From NCBI GenBank assembly GCA_944390935.1, contig CALXRU010000019.1:1-33088 (forward strand): a stretch of 33,088 bases of DNA. The letters run 5' to 3'. How positions within the stretch are numbered: position 1 is the stretch's first letter; the number at the start of each line of letters is the position of its first letter. The stretch is from Acidaminococcaceae bacterium (lineage in GTDB: Bacteria > Bacillota > Negativicutes > Acidaminococcales > Acidaminococcaceae). Positions 1-6,475 of this stretch are shown here, piece by piece. The notes beneath the pieces were generated by a model, which saw only the letters and a program-made list of their open reading frames with translations, was not told where the DNA came from and ran no database searches. A program made the translations under genes and the position numbers.

Positions 1-714
1 ACCGGCGATAGCAGAATCTTGTTTATCATTTTCTACTTCTAAATCGCCAATAGCTTGATCATGTGCTGCATCAGCTTTTTCGCGTGCCTCTGCTTCTGCG
101 TTGATATTTGCCTGCAGTTTTGTATCAGAATCTGTTCTGTTCTGCGTTTCAGTTGCTAATTCACTATCACTCGCAAGACCTTCGATAGTAACTGCATTTT
201 TAGTTACTTCACCAGTTACTTTATCAACAACATCCATATTTACAGTACCATCAGCTTCAGCCGTGTAAGTATCTTCATTTATTTGGGTATTGGTATCTTC
301 AACGACTATACTGTCAATCTGTTGTTGAAGCTCGTTTTTAACGCCTTCTAATTCTTTATCACTGGCAAGTCCGCTGATAGTAACATTTTTTTCTGTATCG
401 CCATTTTTATCATATACATCCATTGTCACATCGCCGTTTTCATCGGCTTCATATGTTCCATCTTTCACGAATGTATCGGTGTCAACAGTAGGTTTTATTT
501 TATCAACTGTTTCTTTTAATTCATCAACAGCATCCTTGCTTGCAATACCGGTAATAGTTACACCATCTTTGGCATTAATCATATATGATTTTATAGTTAC
601 GCTACCATCGTCCTGTACAGGAGCTAATTGTGCCATAACCGGACTCGCATAAATACCCGTCATTACTGCTGCACAAAAAGCTATTGCTAATACTTTAGAT
701 TTTTTTCTTGCCAT
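1..714 (-). CDS. Secreted repeat protein, probable trimeric-autotransporter-type adhesin (N-terminal part, cut by window edge)
   Basis: The frame is open for 238 codons from an ATG at 714 to the window edge, so the C-terminus is missing. Residues 1-28 look like a signal peptide: basic start MARKKSK, a hydrophobic core, and a likely cleavage after VMA at 28. Three degenerate units follow, marked by VTITGIAS (52), VTISGLAS (111) and VTIEGLAS (175), about 59-64 residues apart. Each unit carries a short helix and a beta-like T.Y.A..DG.V.MDV segment. From about 190 the sequence becomes an Ala/Glu/Asp-rich helix (EAEAREKADAAHDQA) typical of coiled-coil stalks. The composition is acidic with few aromatics, and it is visibly more AT-rich than its neighbours. 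Such N-termini are common in surface adhesins of diderm Firmicutes. The family call needs the missing C-terminal beta-barrel or anchor. An SLH-type or phage-fibre-like surface protein is the alternative. The RBS GGTG lies 8-10 nt before the ATG. Confidence 0.75.
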   Translation of the reverse strand, partial: MARKKSKVLAIAFCAAVMTGIYASPVMAQLAPVQDDGSVTIKSYMINAKDGVTITGIASKDAVDELKETVDKIKPTVDTDTFVKDGTYEADENGDVTMDVYDKNGDTEKNVTISGLASDKELEGVKNELQQQIDSIVVEDTNTQINEDTYTAEADGTVNMDVVDKVTGEVTKNAVTIEGLASDSELATETQNRTDSDTKLQANINAEAEAREKADAAHDQAIGDLEVENDKQDSAIAG

Positions 715-736
715 CTTTATCACCTTTCCCGTTGTT

Positions 737-868
737 ATTTAAAAGCGCGCGCCTTTAAATATTTTTACTCTGTAAGCCATCAGGGAATGTTACCGCGGCG
801 TCACATTCCTCAAATGGTTTGCAGGTTTAACTTTGCTGATTTTGCCTAAGATAAAGCGTCCTTTATCT
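737..868 (-). promoter_or_regulatory. Structured 5' leader of the repeat adhesin gene
   Basis: The untranslated leader of about 150 nt can form several stems on the transcribed (minus) strand. There is an 8-bp hairpin at 849-856/861-868. A closing stem pairs 844-848 with 773-777 and continues as 836-840 with 779-783. A 7-bp hairpin at 784-790/803-809 stacks directly inside that stem. A 9-10-bp hairpin at 737-746/751-760 lies 12-15 nt before the RBS. The unpaired part between the stems is A-rich. The fold resembles a riboswitch-like junction, but I do not recognise a known class. No terminator U-tract is present, so any control would act on translation or RNA stability. Confidence 0.4.
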
Positions 869-878
869 CTATACTGTA

Positions 879-906
879 ATTATACCACACACTTCCCCCC
901 CATCAA
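879..906 (-). promoter_or_regulatory. Sigma-70-type promoter of the repeat adhesin gene
   Basis: On the minus strand the -35 is TTGATG (906-901) and the -10 is TATAAT (884-879), with a 16-bp spacer. The start of transcription would fall near 872, giving a leader of about 158 nt before the ATG at 714. Confidence 0.65.
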
Positions 907-1071
907 GACATTTCGGTTGGCGTAAGTCAAACTTTTTCTGGTCTTGATTACTTTTCCCTACCGGTAGTGTACGTTGGCTACGCAGTTTAGCGGCAATCCG
1001 CTTGTTTGCGGCAGCGTGTTAAGTTATTTATGGCGTTTTTAAAAAACTGTTAAATTTTTCCGCCAAAGGGG

Positions 1072-1100
1072 TTGCCAAAATTTTTATTTTCCGTTATAAT
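1072..1100 (+). promoter_or_regulatory. Sigma-70-type promoter of the small plus-strand unit
   Basis: TTGCCA (1072-1077) and a perfect TATAAT (1095-1100) are separated by 17 bp. A transcript starting near 1107 would run through the RBS and small ORF to the terminator at 1326-1363. The preceding stretch 907-1070 shows only short G+C inverted repeats (for example 989-993/998-1002) and no gene. Confidence 0.6.
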
Positions 1101-1167
1101 CATTTTCACGTCGCTTTTGCGTGGCCACAATTAAGCGGATAATATTGATAAAGAAAGGACTGTTTTT

Positions 1168-1326
1168 TTGCTAAAACAAAATCATAAGCCCGTAATTTTT
1201 ATTGCTTTGCCACAAGTTGCTGCGCCAGTTAAACGAAACGGCGATATTAGTTTATGCGTTTTTTACCATCCGCTGCTGCACCGCAAAACACGCCGCAGCG
1301 TTATTTACTGCCGTAAAACGGCATAA
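1168..1326 (+). CDS. Small basic protein of unknown function (52 aa, TTG start)
   Basis: This short ORF is not recognised. It starts at TTG (1168), 8 nt after AAAGGA, and ends with TAA directly before a strong terminator. Its promoter (1072-1100) has near-consensus boxes, so a complete transcription unit is visible. The product begins MLKQNHKPVIFIALPQ. It has a hydrophobic patch at about residues 8-20 and a strongly basic C-terminal half (HRKTRR, YCRKTA) with two cysteines. No upstream in-frame ATG exists before a stop at 1132. The unit could instead be a small RNA of about 260 nt in which the frame is fortuitous, or it could act on the adjacent liv operon. Codon use is compatible with coding but too short to be decisive. 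Confidence 0.35.
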   Translation: MLKQNHKPVIFIALPQVAAPVKRNGDISLCVFYHPLLHRKTRRSVIYCRKTA

Positions 1327-1363
1327 AAAAAGAGCCTTACACAAATGTGTAAGGCTCTTTTTT
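1326..1363. terminator. Bidirectional intrinsic terminator between the small unit and livF
   Basis: A perfect 17-bp stem (1326-1342/1347-1363) with an AAAT loop is flanked by an A-run on the left and T-runs on the right. It can terminate the plus-strand small unit and the converging minus-strand liv operon. Confidence 0.9.
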
Positions 1364-1375
1364 ATTTTTATCTTC

Positions 1376-2089
1376 TCACTTTTTCTTTTTACCGAGATAT
1401 GCGGCTTTGATTTCCGGATTTTCCAGAAGCTCTGCGCCGGTACCGGACATGGTAATTTTGCCGGTTTCCAGCACATAAGCGCGGTGGGCAACTTTCAGCG
1501 CCATGTTGGCATTCTGTTCAATCAACAGTATCGTCATGCCCTGCTGGTTAATCTCCTGCATGATGCTGAAAATGTCTTTAATAATCAGCGGTGCAAGGCC
1601 CAGCGAAGGTTCGTCCATCATCAAAAGCTGCGGACGCGAAAGCAGCGCGCGCCCAACGGCCAGCATCTGCTGCTCGCCGCCGGAAAGCGTACCGGCCATC
1701 TGCCAGCTGCGTTCTTCCAAACGCGGGAACAATTCGTACATTCGCTTGATGTCTTTTTCAATGCCGTCTTTATCAGTGCGCATGTAAGCGCCAATCTGCA
1801 AATTCTCCAGCACCGTCAGGTTCGGGAAAATTCTGCGTCCTTCCGGTACCAGCGTCAAACCTTTTTTTACAATCTGCTGCGAGTTGCGGCCTGTAATGTC
1901 TTCGCCTTCGTAAGTAATTTTACCGCTCTGCGGTTTTACCAGCCCGACAATACTGCGCAGCAAAGTGCTTTTGCCTGCGCCGTTTGCGCCGATAAGCGTT
2001 ACAATCTCGCCTTTGGGCACTTCCAGCGAAATACCCTTCAAGGCTTCAATGCCCCCGTAGGATACGACAAGATTTTCTACTTTAAGCAT
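1376..2089 (-). CDS. livF: Branched-chain amino acid ABC transporter ATPase LivF
   Basis: This is the second ATP-binding subunit of the LIV importer. It hydrolyses ATP on the cytoplasmic face to drive Leu/Ile/Val (or related) uptake through LivH-LivM. The sequence shows Walker A GANGAGKST, signature LSGGEQQM, Walker B LLMMDEPSLGLAP and the switch His region LLIEQN, in the order and length (237 aa) usual for LivF. The start chosen is ATG at 2089 (MLKVENL), which has GGGGGTGG six nt upstream and overlaps the livG stop by 8 bp. An ATG two codons earlier (2095) sits too close to that RBS. It is the last gene of the livHMGF part of the operon. Confidence 0.95.
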   Translation of the reverse strand: MLKVENLVVSYGGIEALKGISLEVPKGEIVTLIGANGAGKSTLLRSIVGLVKPQSGKITYEGEDITGRNSQQIVKKGLTLVPEGRRIFPNLTVLENLQIGAYMRTDKDGIEKDIKRMYELFPRLEERSWQMAGTLSGGEQQMLAVGRALLSRPQLLMMDEPSLGLAPLIIKDIFSIMQEINQQGMTILLIEQNANMALKVAHRAYVLETGKITMSGTGAELLENPEIKAAYLGKKKK

Positions 2090-2864
2090 CTTCATCCACC
2101 CCCAGGTAAGCATCGATAACCCTCTGGTTATTCTGAATTTCGTCCGGCGTGCCTTCGGCAATAGTCATGCCGAATTCCAGAACGTAAATGCGGTCGCTGA
2201 TTTCCATAACCAAATCCATATGATGTTCAATCATAAAAATGGTTAAGTTATATTCCCTGTGAATCTGGCGGATAAATTCCGTCAGTTCTTCGGTTTCCTT
2301 CGGGTTCATGCCTGCTGCCGGTTCGTCCAGCAGCAAAAGGCGCGGCTTGGTTGCCAGTGCGCGCACAATTTCAAGGCGGCGCTGCTGCCCGTAAGGCAGG
2401 CTGCTGGCCTTTTCGTTGCGCACCTCCCACAAACCTACTTCCTGCAAAAGCTTTTCGGTGTTGCGGTGCATTTGTTTGGCTTCGTTCATGTACCACGGCA
2501 AATGCAGCGTTGCCGACAAAAAGTCGGATTTTAAATGCAGGTGGTTGGCAATCAAAACATTTTCGTAAACGGTTAAATCCTTAAACAGCCTGATATTCTG
2601 GAAAGTACGGGCAATGCCGAGCTTAGCAATATCGCTGGGCAGCTTGCCGGTAATATCAATCTGCTCGCCCTTGGCGTCGGTGTAAAACACCTTGCCTTCC
2701 GTCGGCGTATAAACGCCCGTAACCATGTTAAACGCCGTGGTTTTGCCTGCGCCGTTCGGGCCGATAAGGGCGACAATTTCGCCGTCGTTAATATCAATAT
2801 TCAGTTTAAAAACGGCCGTTACGCCGCCAAACTGCATGGTAATGTCTTTGGTCTTTAAAATCAT
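2082..2864 (-). CDS. livG: Branched-chain amino acid ABC transporter ATPase LivG
   Basis: First ATPase of the LIV importer, 260 aa. Visible motifs are Walker A GPNGAGKTT (about residues 36-44), ARTFQNIRLF with the Q-loop, the signature LPYGQQRRLEI, Walker B LLLLDEPAAGMNP, and the H-loop IEHHMDLV. The LivG-typical insertion between the Q-loop and the signature (LHLPWYMNEAKQMHR) separates it from LivF. Its ATG overlaps the livM stop (ATGA), so translation is coupled, and its own end overlaps livF. Confidence 0.95.
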   Translation of the reverse strand: MILKTKDITMQFGGVTAVFKLNIDINDGEIVALIGPNGAGKTTAFNMVTGVYTPTEGKVFYTDAKGEQIDITGKLPSDIAKLGIARTFQNIRLFKDLTVYENVLIANHLHLKSDFLSATLHLPWYMNEAKQMHRNTEKLLQEVGLWEVRNEKASSLPYGQQRRLEIVRALATKPRLLLLDEPAAGMNPKETEELTEFIRQIHREYNLTIFMIEHHMDLVMEISDRIYVLEFGMTIAEGTPDEIQNNQRVIDAYLGVDEDA

Positions 2865-3925
2865 TGCGCTGCCCCCTTCCGCTTAATAAAGCCAAGAGGA
2901 TTTTTCACAAAATCAATGGCCTTCTGCCAGGTAAACTCGCGCGTGCCCATAATGCCGTGGCGCCAGAACAGTACACACACCATCAAAAGCACGGAGAAGA
3001 TAACCATACGGAAGCCCGGGCGGAACAGCGGGATATCCATGCCGAACAGCATCAGCGGTTCGTCGAAGAAACGCAGGTATTCCAAGCCTGCCGTTACGAT
3101 TACCGCGCCCAGCATGCTGCCGGTGATGCTGCCCATGCCGCCCAGCACGATGATTAAAAGGAAGTTGTAGGTCAGCGTGAACAAAAAGTTTTTCGGGTCA
3201 ACCGTGCCCAGCAAAGCGCCGTACAGGCCGCCGCCGATACCGGCAAAAAACGCGCTGACCATAAAGGCCAGGTTTTTGTGCCAGAACAGGTTAATGCCCA
3301 TTGCTTCTGCTGCAATTTCGTCCTCGCGGATGGCTTTAAACGCGCGCCCGTAAGAAGAATTTACAAGCAGCGTAATAAACACAAAGCAGATTACCGTAAC
3401 TAAAAAGATATAACGCACGTCGTTCAGCGGCGGAATATCCTTAATGCCCAAAGCGCCGTTGGTAATGCTCTGCGCGTTGGTAATCCAGATACGGATAATT
3501 TCGGAAAAGCCCAGCGTCGTTACGGCAAGGTAGTCGCCGCGCAGGCGCAGCACCGGCGTACCAATGGCAAACGCAAACAGCGCCGCCAAAGCGCCGCCCA
3601 AAATAAGCGCCGCCCAAAGCGGAAGCTCAATATCGGCAATAGCCGGATTCATCGGCATGGCATAGAAAATGTTTTCGCGGTATTCCACCGGCACGGTAAA
3701 AATGCCGACGGTATAAGCGCCGATAGCCATAAAGCCTGCCTGCCCCAGAGAAAACTGCCCGACGAAACCGTTGGTAAGGTTCATCGAAAGACCGATAATA
3801 GCATAAACGAGGCACAGGTTAACGATACGGCGGATATAAGAATCCATTTCCTCCTGCACGAAAAACGCAAGGCCGAAAAGGGCAATTATGCCGATGATAG
3901 TTAAAATCATATCTCTTTTCTTCAT
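2861..3925 (-). CDS. livM: Branched-chain amino acid ABC transporter permease LivM
   Basis: Inner-membrane permease subunit, 354 aa, with about ten hydrophobic segments. It starts MKKRDMILTIIGIIALFGLAF and contains the LivM-typical segments LSMNLTNGFVGQFSLGQAGFM and RLRGDYLAVTTLGFSEIIR. The EAMGINLFWHKNLAF loop is the cytoplasmic coupling region that contacts the ATPases. The C-terminal tail after the last helix is cytoplasmic and basic. It lies 2 nt downstream of livH and overlaps livG by 4 bp, consistent with equimolar heterodimer assembly with LivH. Confidence 0.95.
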   Translation of the reverse strand: MKKRDMILTIIGIIALFGLAFFVQEEMDSYIRRIVNLCLVYAIIGLSMNLTNGFVGQFSLGQAGFMAIGAYTVGIFTVPVEYRENIFYAMPMNPAIADIELPLWAALILGGALAALFAFAIGTPVLRLRGDYLAVTTLGFSEIIRIWITNAQSITNGALGIKDIPPLNDVRYIFLVTVICFVFITLLVNSSYGRAFKAIREDEIAAEAMGINLFWHKNLAFMVSAFFAGIGGGLYGALLGTVDPKNFLFTLTYNFLLIIVLGGMGSITGSMLGAVIVTAGLEYLRFFDEPLMLFGMDIPLFRPGFRMVIFSVLLMVCVLFWRHGIMGTREFTWQKAIDFVKNPLGFIKRKGAAQ

Positions 3926-3927
3926 AA

Positions 3928-4848
3928 TTACACCTTCTCCGTCGTTTTTTCGCCCAAAAGGCCAGTAGGTTTATAGAACAGGATAACAATCAGAACGATG
4001 AACGCAAAGGCATCGCGGTAACCGCTTAAATCCGGGAAGAAAGCGACGATTAAAATTTCACCGAGGCCCAGGATAAAGCCGCCGAGCACTGCGCCCTTGA
4101 TATTGCCGATACCGCCGATAACCGCGGCGATAAAGCATTTCAAACCGGGCATAACGCCCATCATCGGCGTAATGCCGGGGTAGCGGATGCCGTACATGAT
4201 AGCGCCGATTGCGGCCAGCGCCGAGCCTATAATAAAGGTAATGGAAATAATGTTATCAATGTTAATGCCCATTACCCTTGCAATTTCGTAGTCCTTGGAA
4301 ACGGCACGCATAGCCATGCCGGTTTTGGTGTGGTTAACAATGTGCAGCAGCACAACAAGGCTTAAAATTGTTACCACCGGGATAACAAGGCAGATTGCCT
4401 GAATTTCAATGCCGCCGATGCTGATGTTCTGCGAAAGCAGCGGCACATCCGGGAAACGCATCGGGCGTCCGCTGAACAGGTAGTTTGCTAAGTTTTCCAG
4501 CAAAAACGATGCGCCGATTGCAGAAATCAAAATGGAATTTTTCGGGGCTTCGCGAAGCGGGCGGTAAGCACTGCGCTCTATCAGTACGCCCAGTATCGCT
4601 GTCAGTATAATCGTTATAATAAAGGTAAAATACCACGGGATATGGAACGCGGTAATACCGAAAAATGCAAAGTAACATGCCATCATTACAATGTCGCCAT
4701 GGGCAAAGTTAATCATCAGCAAAATGCCGTATACCATGGTGTAGCCAATGGCTATCAGCGCATACAGGCTGCCGAGCGATATACCGTTGACCATGTGCTG
4801 CGCAAAGCTCAGCGCCGACATGTTGGCAATAGCGTCAAAATACTCCAT
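3928..4848 (-). CDS. livH: Branched-chain amino acid ABC transporter permease LivH
   Basis: Second inner-membrane permease, 306 aa. The N-terminal part has the family pattern GISLGSLYALIAIGYTMVYG followed by INFAHGD. The coupling-helix region is MRAVSKDYEIARVMGINID, and the C-terminal half contains IGGIGNIKGAVLGGFILG. These are hallmarks of LivH. The RBS GAGGTG lies 6 nt before the ATG. It is the first gene after the terminator-like hairpin that follows livJ, so its level probably depends on readthrough from livJ. Confidence 0.95.
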   Translation of the reverse strand: MEYFDAIANMSALSFAQHMVNGISLGSLYALIAIGYTMVYGILLMINFAHGDIVMMACYFAFFGITAFHIPWYFTFIITIILTAILGVLIERSAYRPLREAPKNSILISAIGASFLLENLANYLFSGRPMRFPDVPLLSQNISIGGIEIQAICLVIPVVTILSLVVLLHIVNHTKTGMAMRAVSKDYEIARVMGINIDNIISITFIIGSALAAIGAIMYGIRYPGITPMMGVMPGLKCFIAAVIGGIGNIKGAVLGGFILGLGEILIVAFFPDLSGYRDAFAFIVLIVILFYKPTGLLGEKTTEKV

Positions 4849-4872
4849 AAGGGCACCTCATAACCAAAAAAC

Positions 4873-4901
4873 TGCTCCCTTCCCTGAAAAGGAAGGGAGC
4901 A
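4873..4901 (-). terminator. Intra-operon terminator between livJ and livH
   Basis: An 11-bp stem (4873-4883/4891-4901) with a 7-nt loop is followed on the minus strand by the tract AGTTTTTTGG. It sits 20 nt after the livJ stop and 25 nt before livH. It would cut most transcripts after the binding-protein gene and allow partial readthrough, matching the excess of binding protein usual in ABC importers. Confidence 0.75.
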
Positions 4902-4920
4902 CCTTTTACAAAATTTCAAA

Positions 4921-6084
4921 TCATTTAGCCTGAGCTTTTACATAATCTTTAAAGGTAAATTTGCCGTCTTTAACGGTTTTGATAACAACGTCTTTAATCG
5001 GGTCGCCGTTTTCATCAAGCGTGGTCATGCCGGTTACGCATTCAAGGTCTTTGGTTGCGGCAATCGCGTCGCGGATTTTAACGGTATCGGTAGCGGTACC
5101 TGCTTTTTCAATGCCGTTAACGGCGATGAGGTAAGCATCGTATGCCATAGCGGTTAAAGCGGAAGGTTCGCCGTTATATTCTTTGGTGTAAGCGTCGAGG
5201 AATTTTTTAGCTTCTTCGGTGCTGGCTTTTTCACGGTCAAACGCGGTGGAAAGTGCAACGCCTTCAACGTCTTTGCCGCCTACGTCAATGAATTCCTGAG
5301 TTTCCCAGGTGTCGCCGCCCATGAACTGAGCGTCGATGCCAAGCTGGCGAGCCTGTTTAACAAGCAGTGCGGATTCGGTGAAGTTGCCCGGTGCAAATAC
5401 AGCGTCCGGGTCCTGTGCTTTAATGTTGGTCAGGATAGCGGTAAAGTCTTTATCGCCGGTCTGATAGTTGGCAATGTCAACAATGCTGTTTTCATCGCCG
5501 GTCAGTTTAACAAACTCCTCGCGGAAGAATTTTGCCAGGCCAACGGAATAGTCGTTGGAAACTTCCTGAACGATGGCTACTTTTTTGAAGCCGTTCTGAT
5601 GTGCATATTCTGCCATTACTTTGCCCTGGAACGGGTCAATGAAGCAGGCACGGAAGTAATAATCGTTGTTGGCGGTTACCTGCGGGTTGGTGCAGCTGGT
5701 GCCAACGGCCGGAACTTTATTTTCTTTAACAATATTACCAGCAGCCATAGAAAGGGAAGAACCATAAGAACCGACGATTGCGCTTACTTTATCCTTTTCA
5801 ATCAGGCGTGCCGCAACGGAAGCAGCTTCTGCCTTATCGGATTTGTTATCGGCAACTACCAGTTCAACTTTTTTGCCCAAAACTTCGGGGTGCAGCTGGT
5901 TGGCAAGTTTAATGCCGCGCAGTTCCAGTTCGCCGCCTGCGGCGTTATCGCCGGTAAGCGGCAGGAATACGCCTACCTTAATTACGTTGGAATCGGCAGC
6001 TTTTTCTTCGCCGCCGCAACCTGCCAGTAAACCTGTGGCTAAAGCCGATACTGCAAGTAATGATAATAATTTTTTAAATTTCAC
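4921..6084 (-). CDS. livJ: Branched-chain amino acid ABC transporter substrate-binding lipoprotein
   Basis: Periplasmic-binding-fold protein (peripla_BP_6, LivJ/LivK family), 387 aa. The N-terminus is a lipoprotein signal with the lipobox LLAGC and Cys23 as the lipidated residue. The mature part begins with an acidic linker and then IKVGVFLPLTGDNAAGG, the usual first strand and ligand loop of LivJ. Further family features are VGSYGSSLSMAAGNI, AVGTSCTNP and YFRACFIDPFQG. The ATG-like start is a GTG at 6084 with AAGGGG 10 nt upstream; no better in-frame ATG exists. It is expressed from its own promoter (6141-6169). Substrate specificity among Leu/Ile/Val and other amino acids cannot be read from sequence. 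Confidence 0.92.
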   Translation of the reverse strand: MKFKKLLSLLAVSALATGLLAGCGGEEKAADSNVIKVGVFLPLTGDNAAGGELELRGIKLANQLHPEVLGKKVELVVADNKSDKAEAASVAARLIEKDKVSAIVGSYGSSLSMAAGNIVKENKVPAVGTSCTNPQVTANNDYYFRACFIDPFQGKVMAEYAHQNGFKKVAIVQEVSNDYSVGLAKFFREEFVKLTGDENSIVDIANYQTGDKDFTAILTNIKAQDPDAVFAPGNFTESALLVKQARQLGIDAQFMGGDTWETQEFIDVGGKDVEGVALSTAFDREKASTEEAKKFLDAYTKEYNGEPSALTAMAYDAYLIAVNGIEKAGTATDTVKIRDAIAATKDLECVTGMTTLDENGDPIKDVVIKTVKDGKFTFKDYVKAQAK

Positions 6085-6140
6085 TTCGCATCTACCCCTT
6101 CTTTACTGTTGTGTACAGTTTAATAATAATCTTGTGTAAA

Positions 6141-6169
6141 ATTATAACATCAAAGTACACATGTGACAA
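6141..6169 (-). promoter_or_regulatory. Sigma-70-type promoter of the liv operon
   Basis: On the minus strand the -35 is TTGTCA (6169-6164) and the -10 is TATAAT (6146-6141), with a 17-bp spacer. The transcript would begin near 6134, about 50 nt before livJ. No riboswitch-like structure fits in this short leader. Confidence 0.75.
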
Positions 6170-6427
6170 GATTGTAAAACAAGCGTAAATTTTACAGTAT
6201 ATTGGTTTTAAAACTTTAATTTTTGTAAATTTGTCGCTTTAAACAAATGTACATTTTCTGTTTTATTTTATTTTTGTTTTTATATAACGGACTTTACTTA
6301 AAACACTCTTTGGACATGTCCGCTATAAAAAGACAGTAAAAAGTTTAATTTTTCAAAAAATTTTTATGTATACACGGATACATTAACAAATTTTACATTT
6401 TTCTGTTTATTTTGGTACAAAAACAAA
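6170..6427. other. Very AT-rich intergenic stretch between metH and livJ
   Basis: About 260 bp with no credible ORF lie upstream of the livJ promoter. Two inverted repeats stand out: a perfect palindrome GGACATGTCC (6312-6321) and ATGTAT-N6-ATACAT (6366-6383). A stretch of mixed A and T runs (6347-6362) is weakly dyad-like. These could be regulator sites for liv, but no regulator family can be assigned. Confidence 0.4.
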
Positions 6428-6462
6428 ACATCCCCGACTTACAATTTGTAAACCGGGAATGT
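6428..6462 (-). terminator. Terminator after metH
   Basis: An imperfect hairpin lies 14 nt past the metH stop: ACAT/ATGT, CCCG/CGGG and TTACA/TGTAA pairs with two small internal mismatches. On the minus strand it is followed by TTTTGTTTTTG. Confidence 0.7.
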
Positions 6463-6475
6463 TTTTATTTTATAT

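Noticed and set aside
737..868. Canonical c-di-GMP-I riboswitch
   Set aside because: Short resemblances (GCAAACC and GACGC) occur, but the conserved GGACGCAAAGC core and the tetraloop-receptor pattern are not present. Left as an unclassified structured leader.
1202..2119. 305-codon open frame on the plus strand
   Set aside because: It runs through the terminator hairpin and antisense to livF, with no family motif.
6312..6321. LexA or other SOS operator
   Set aside because: The palindrome GGACATGTCC does not fit the Gram-positive (CGAAC-N4-GTTCG) or the enterobacterial (CTG-N10-CAG) pattern.
6347..6362. CodY box upstream of livJ
   Set aside because: The sequence matches the CodY consensus only partly, in an extremely AT-rich stretch. 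CodY presence in this organism is not established.
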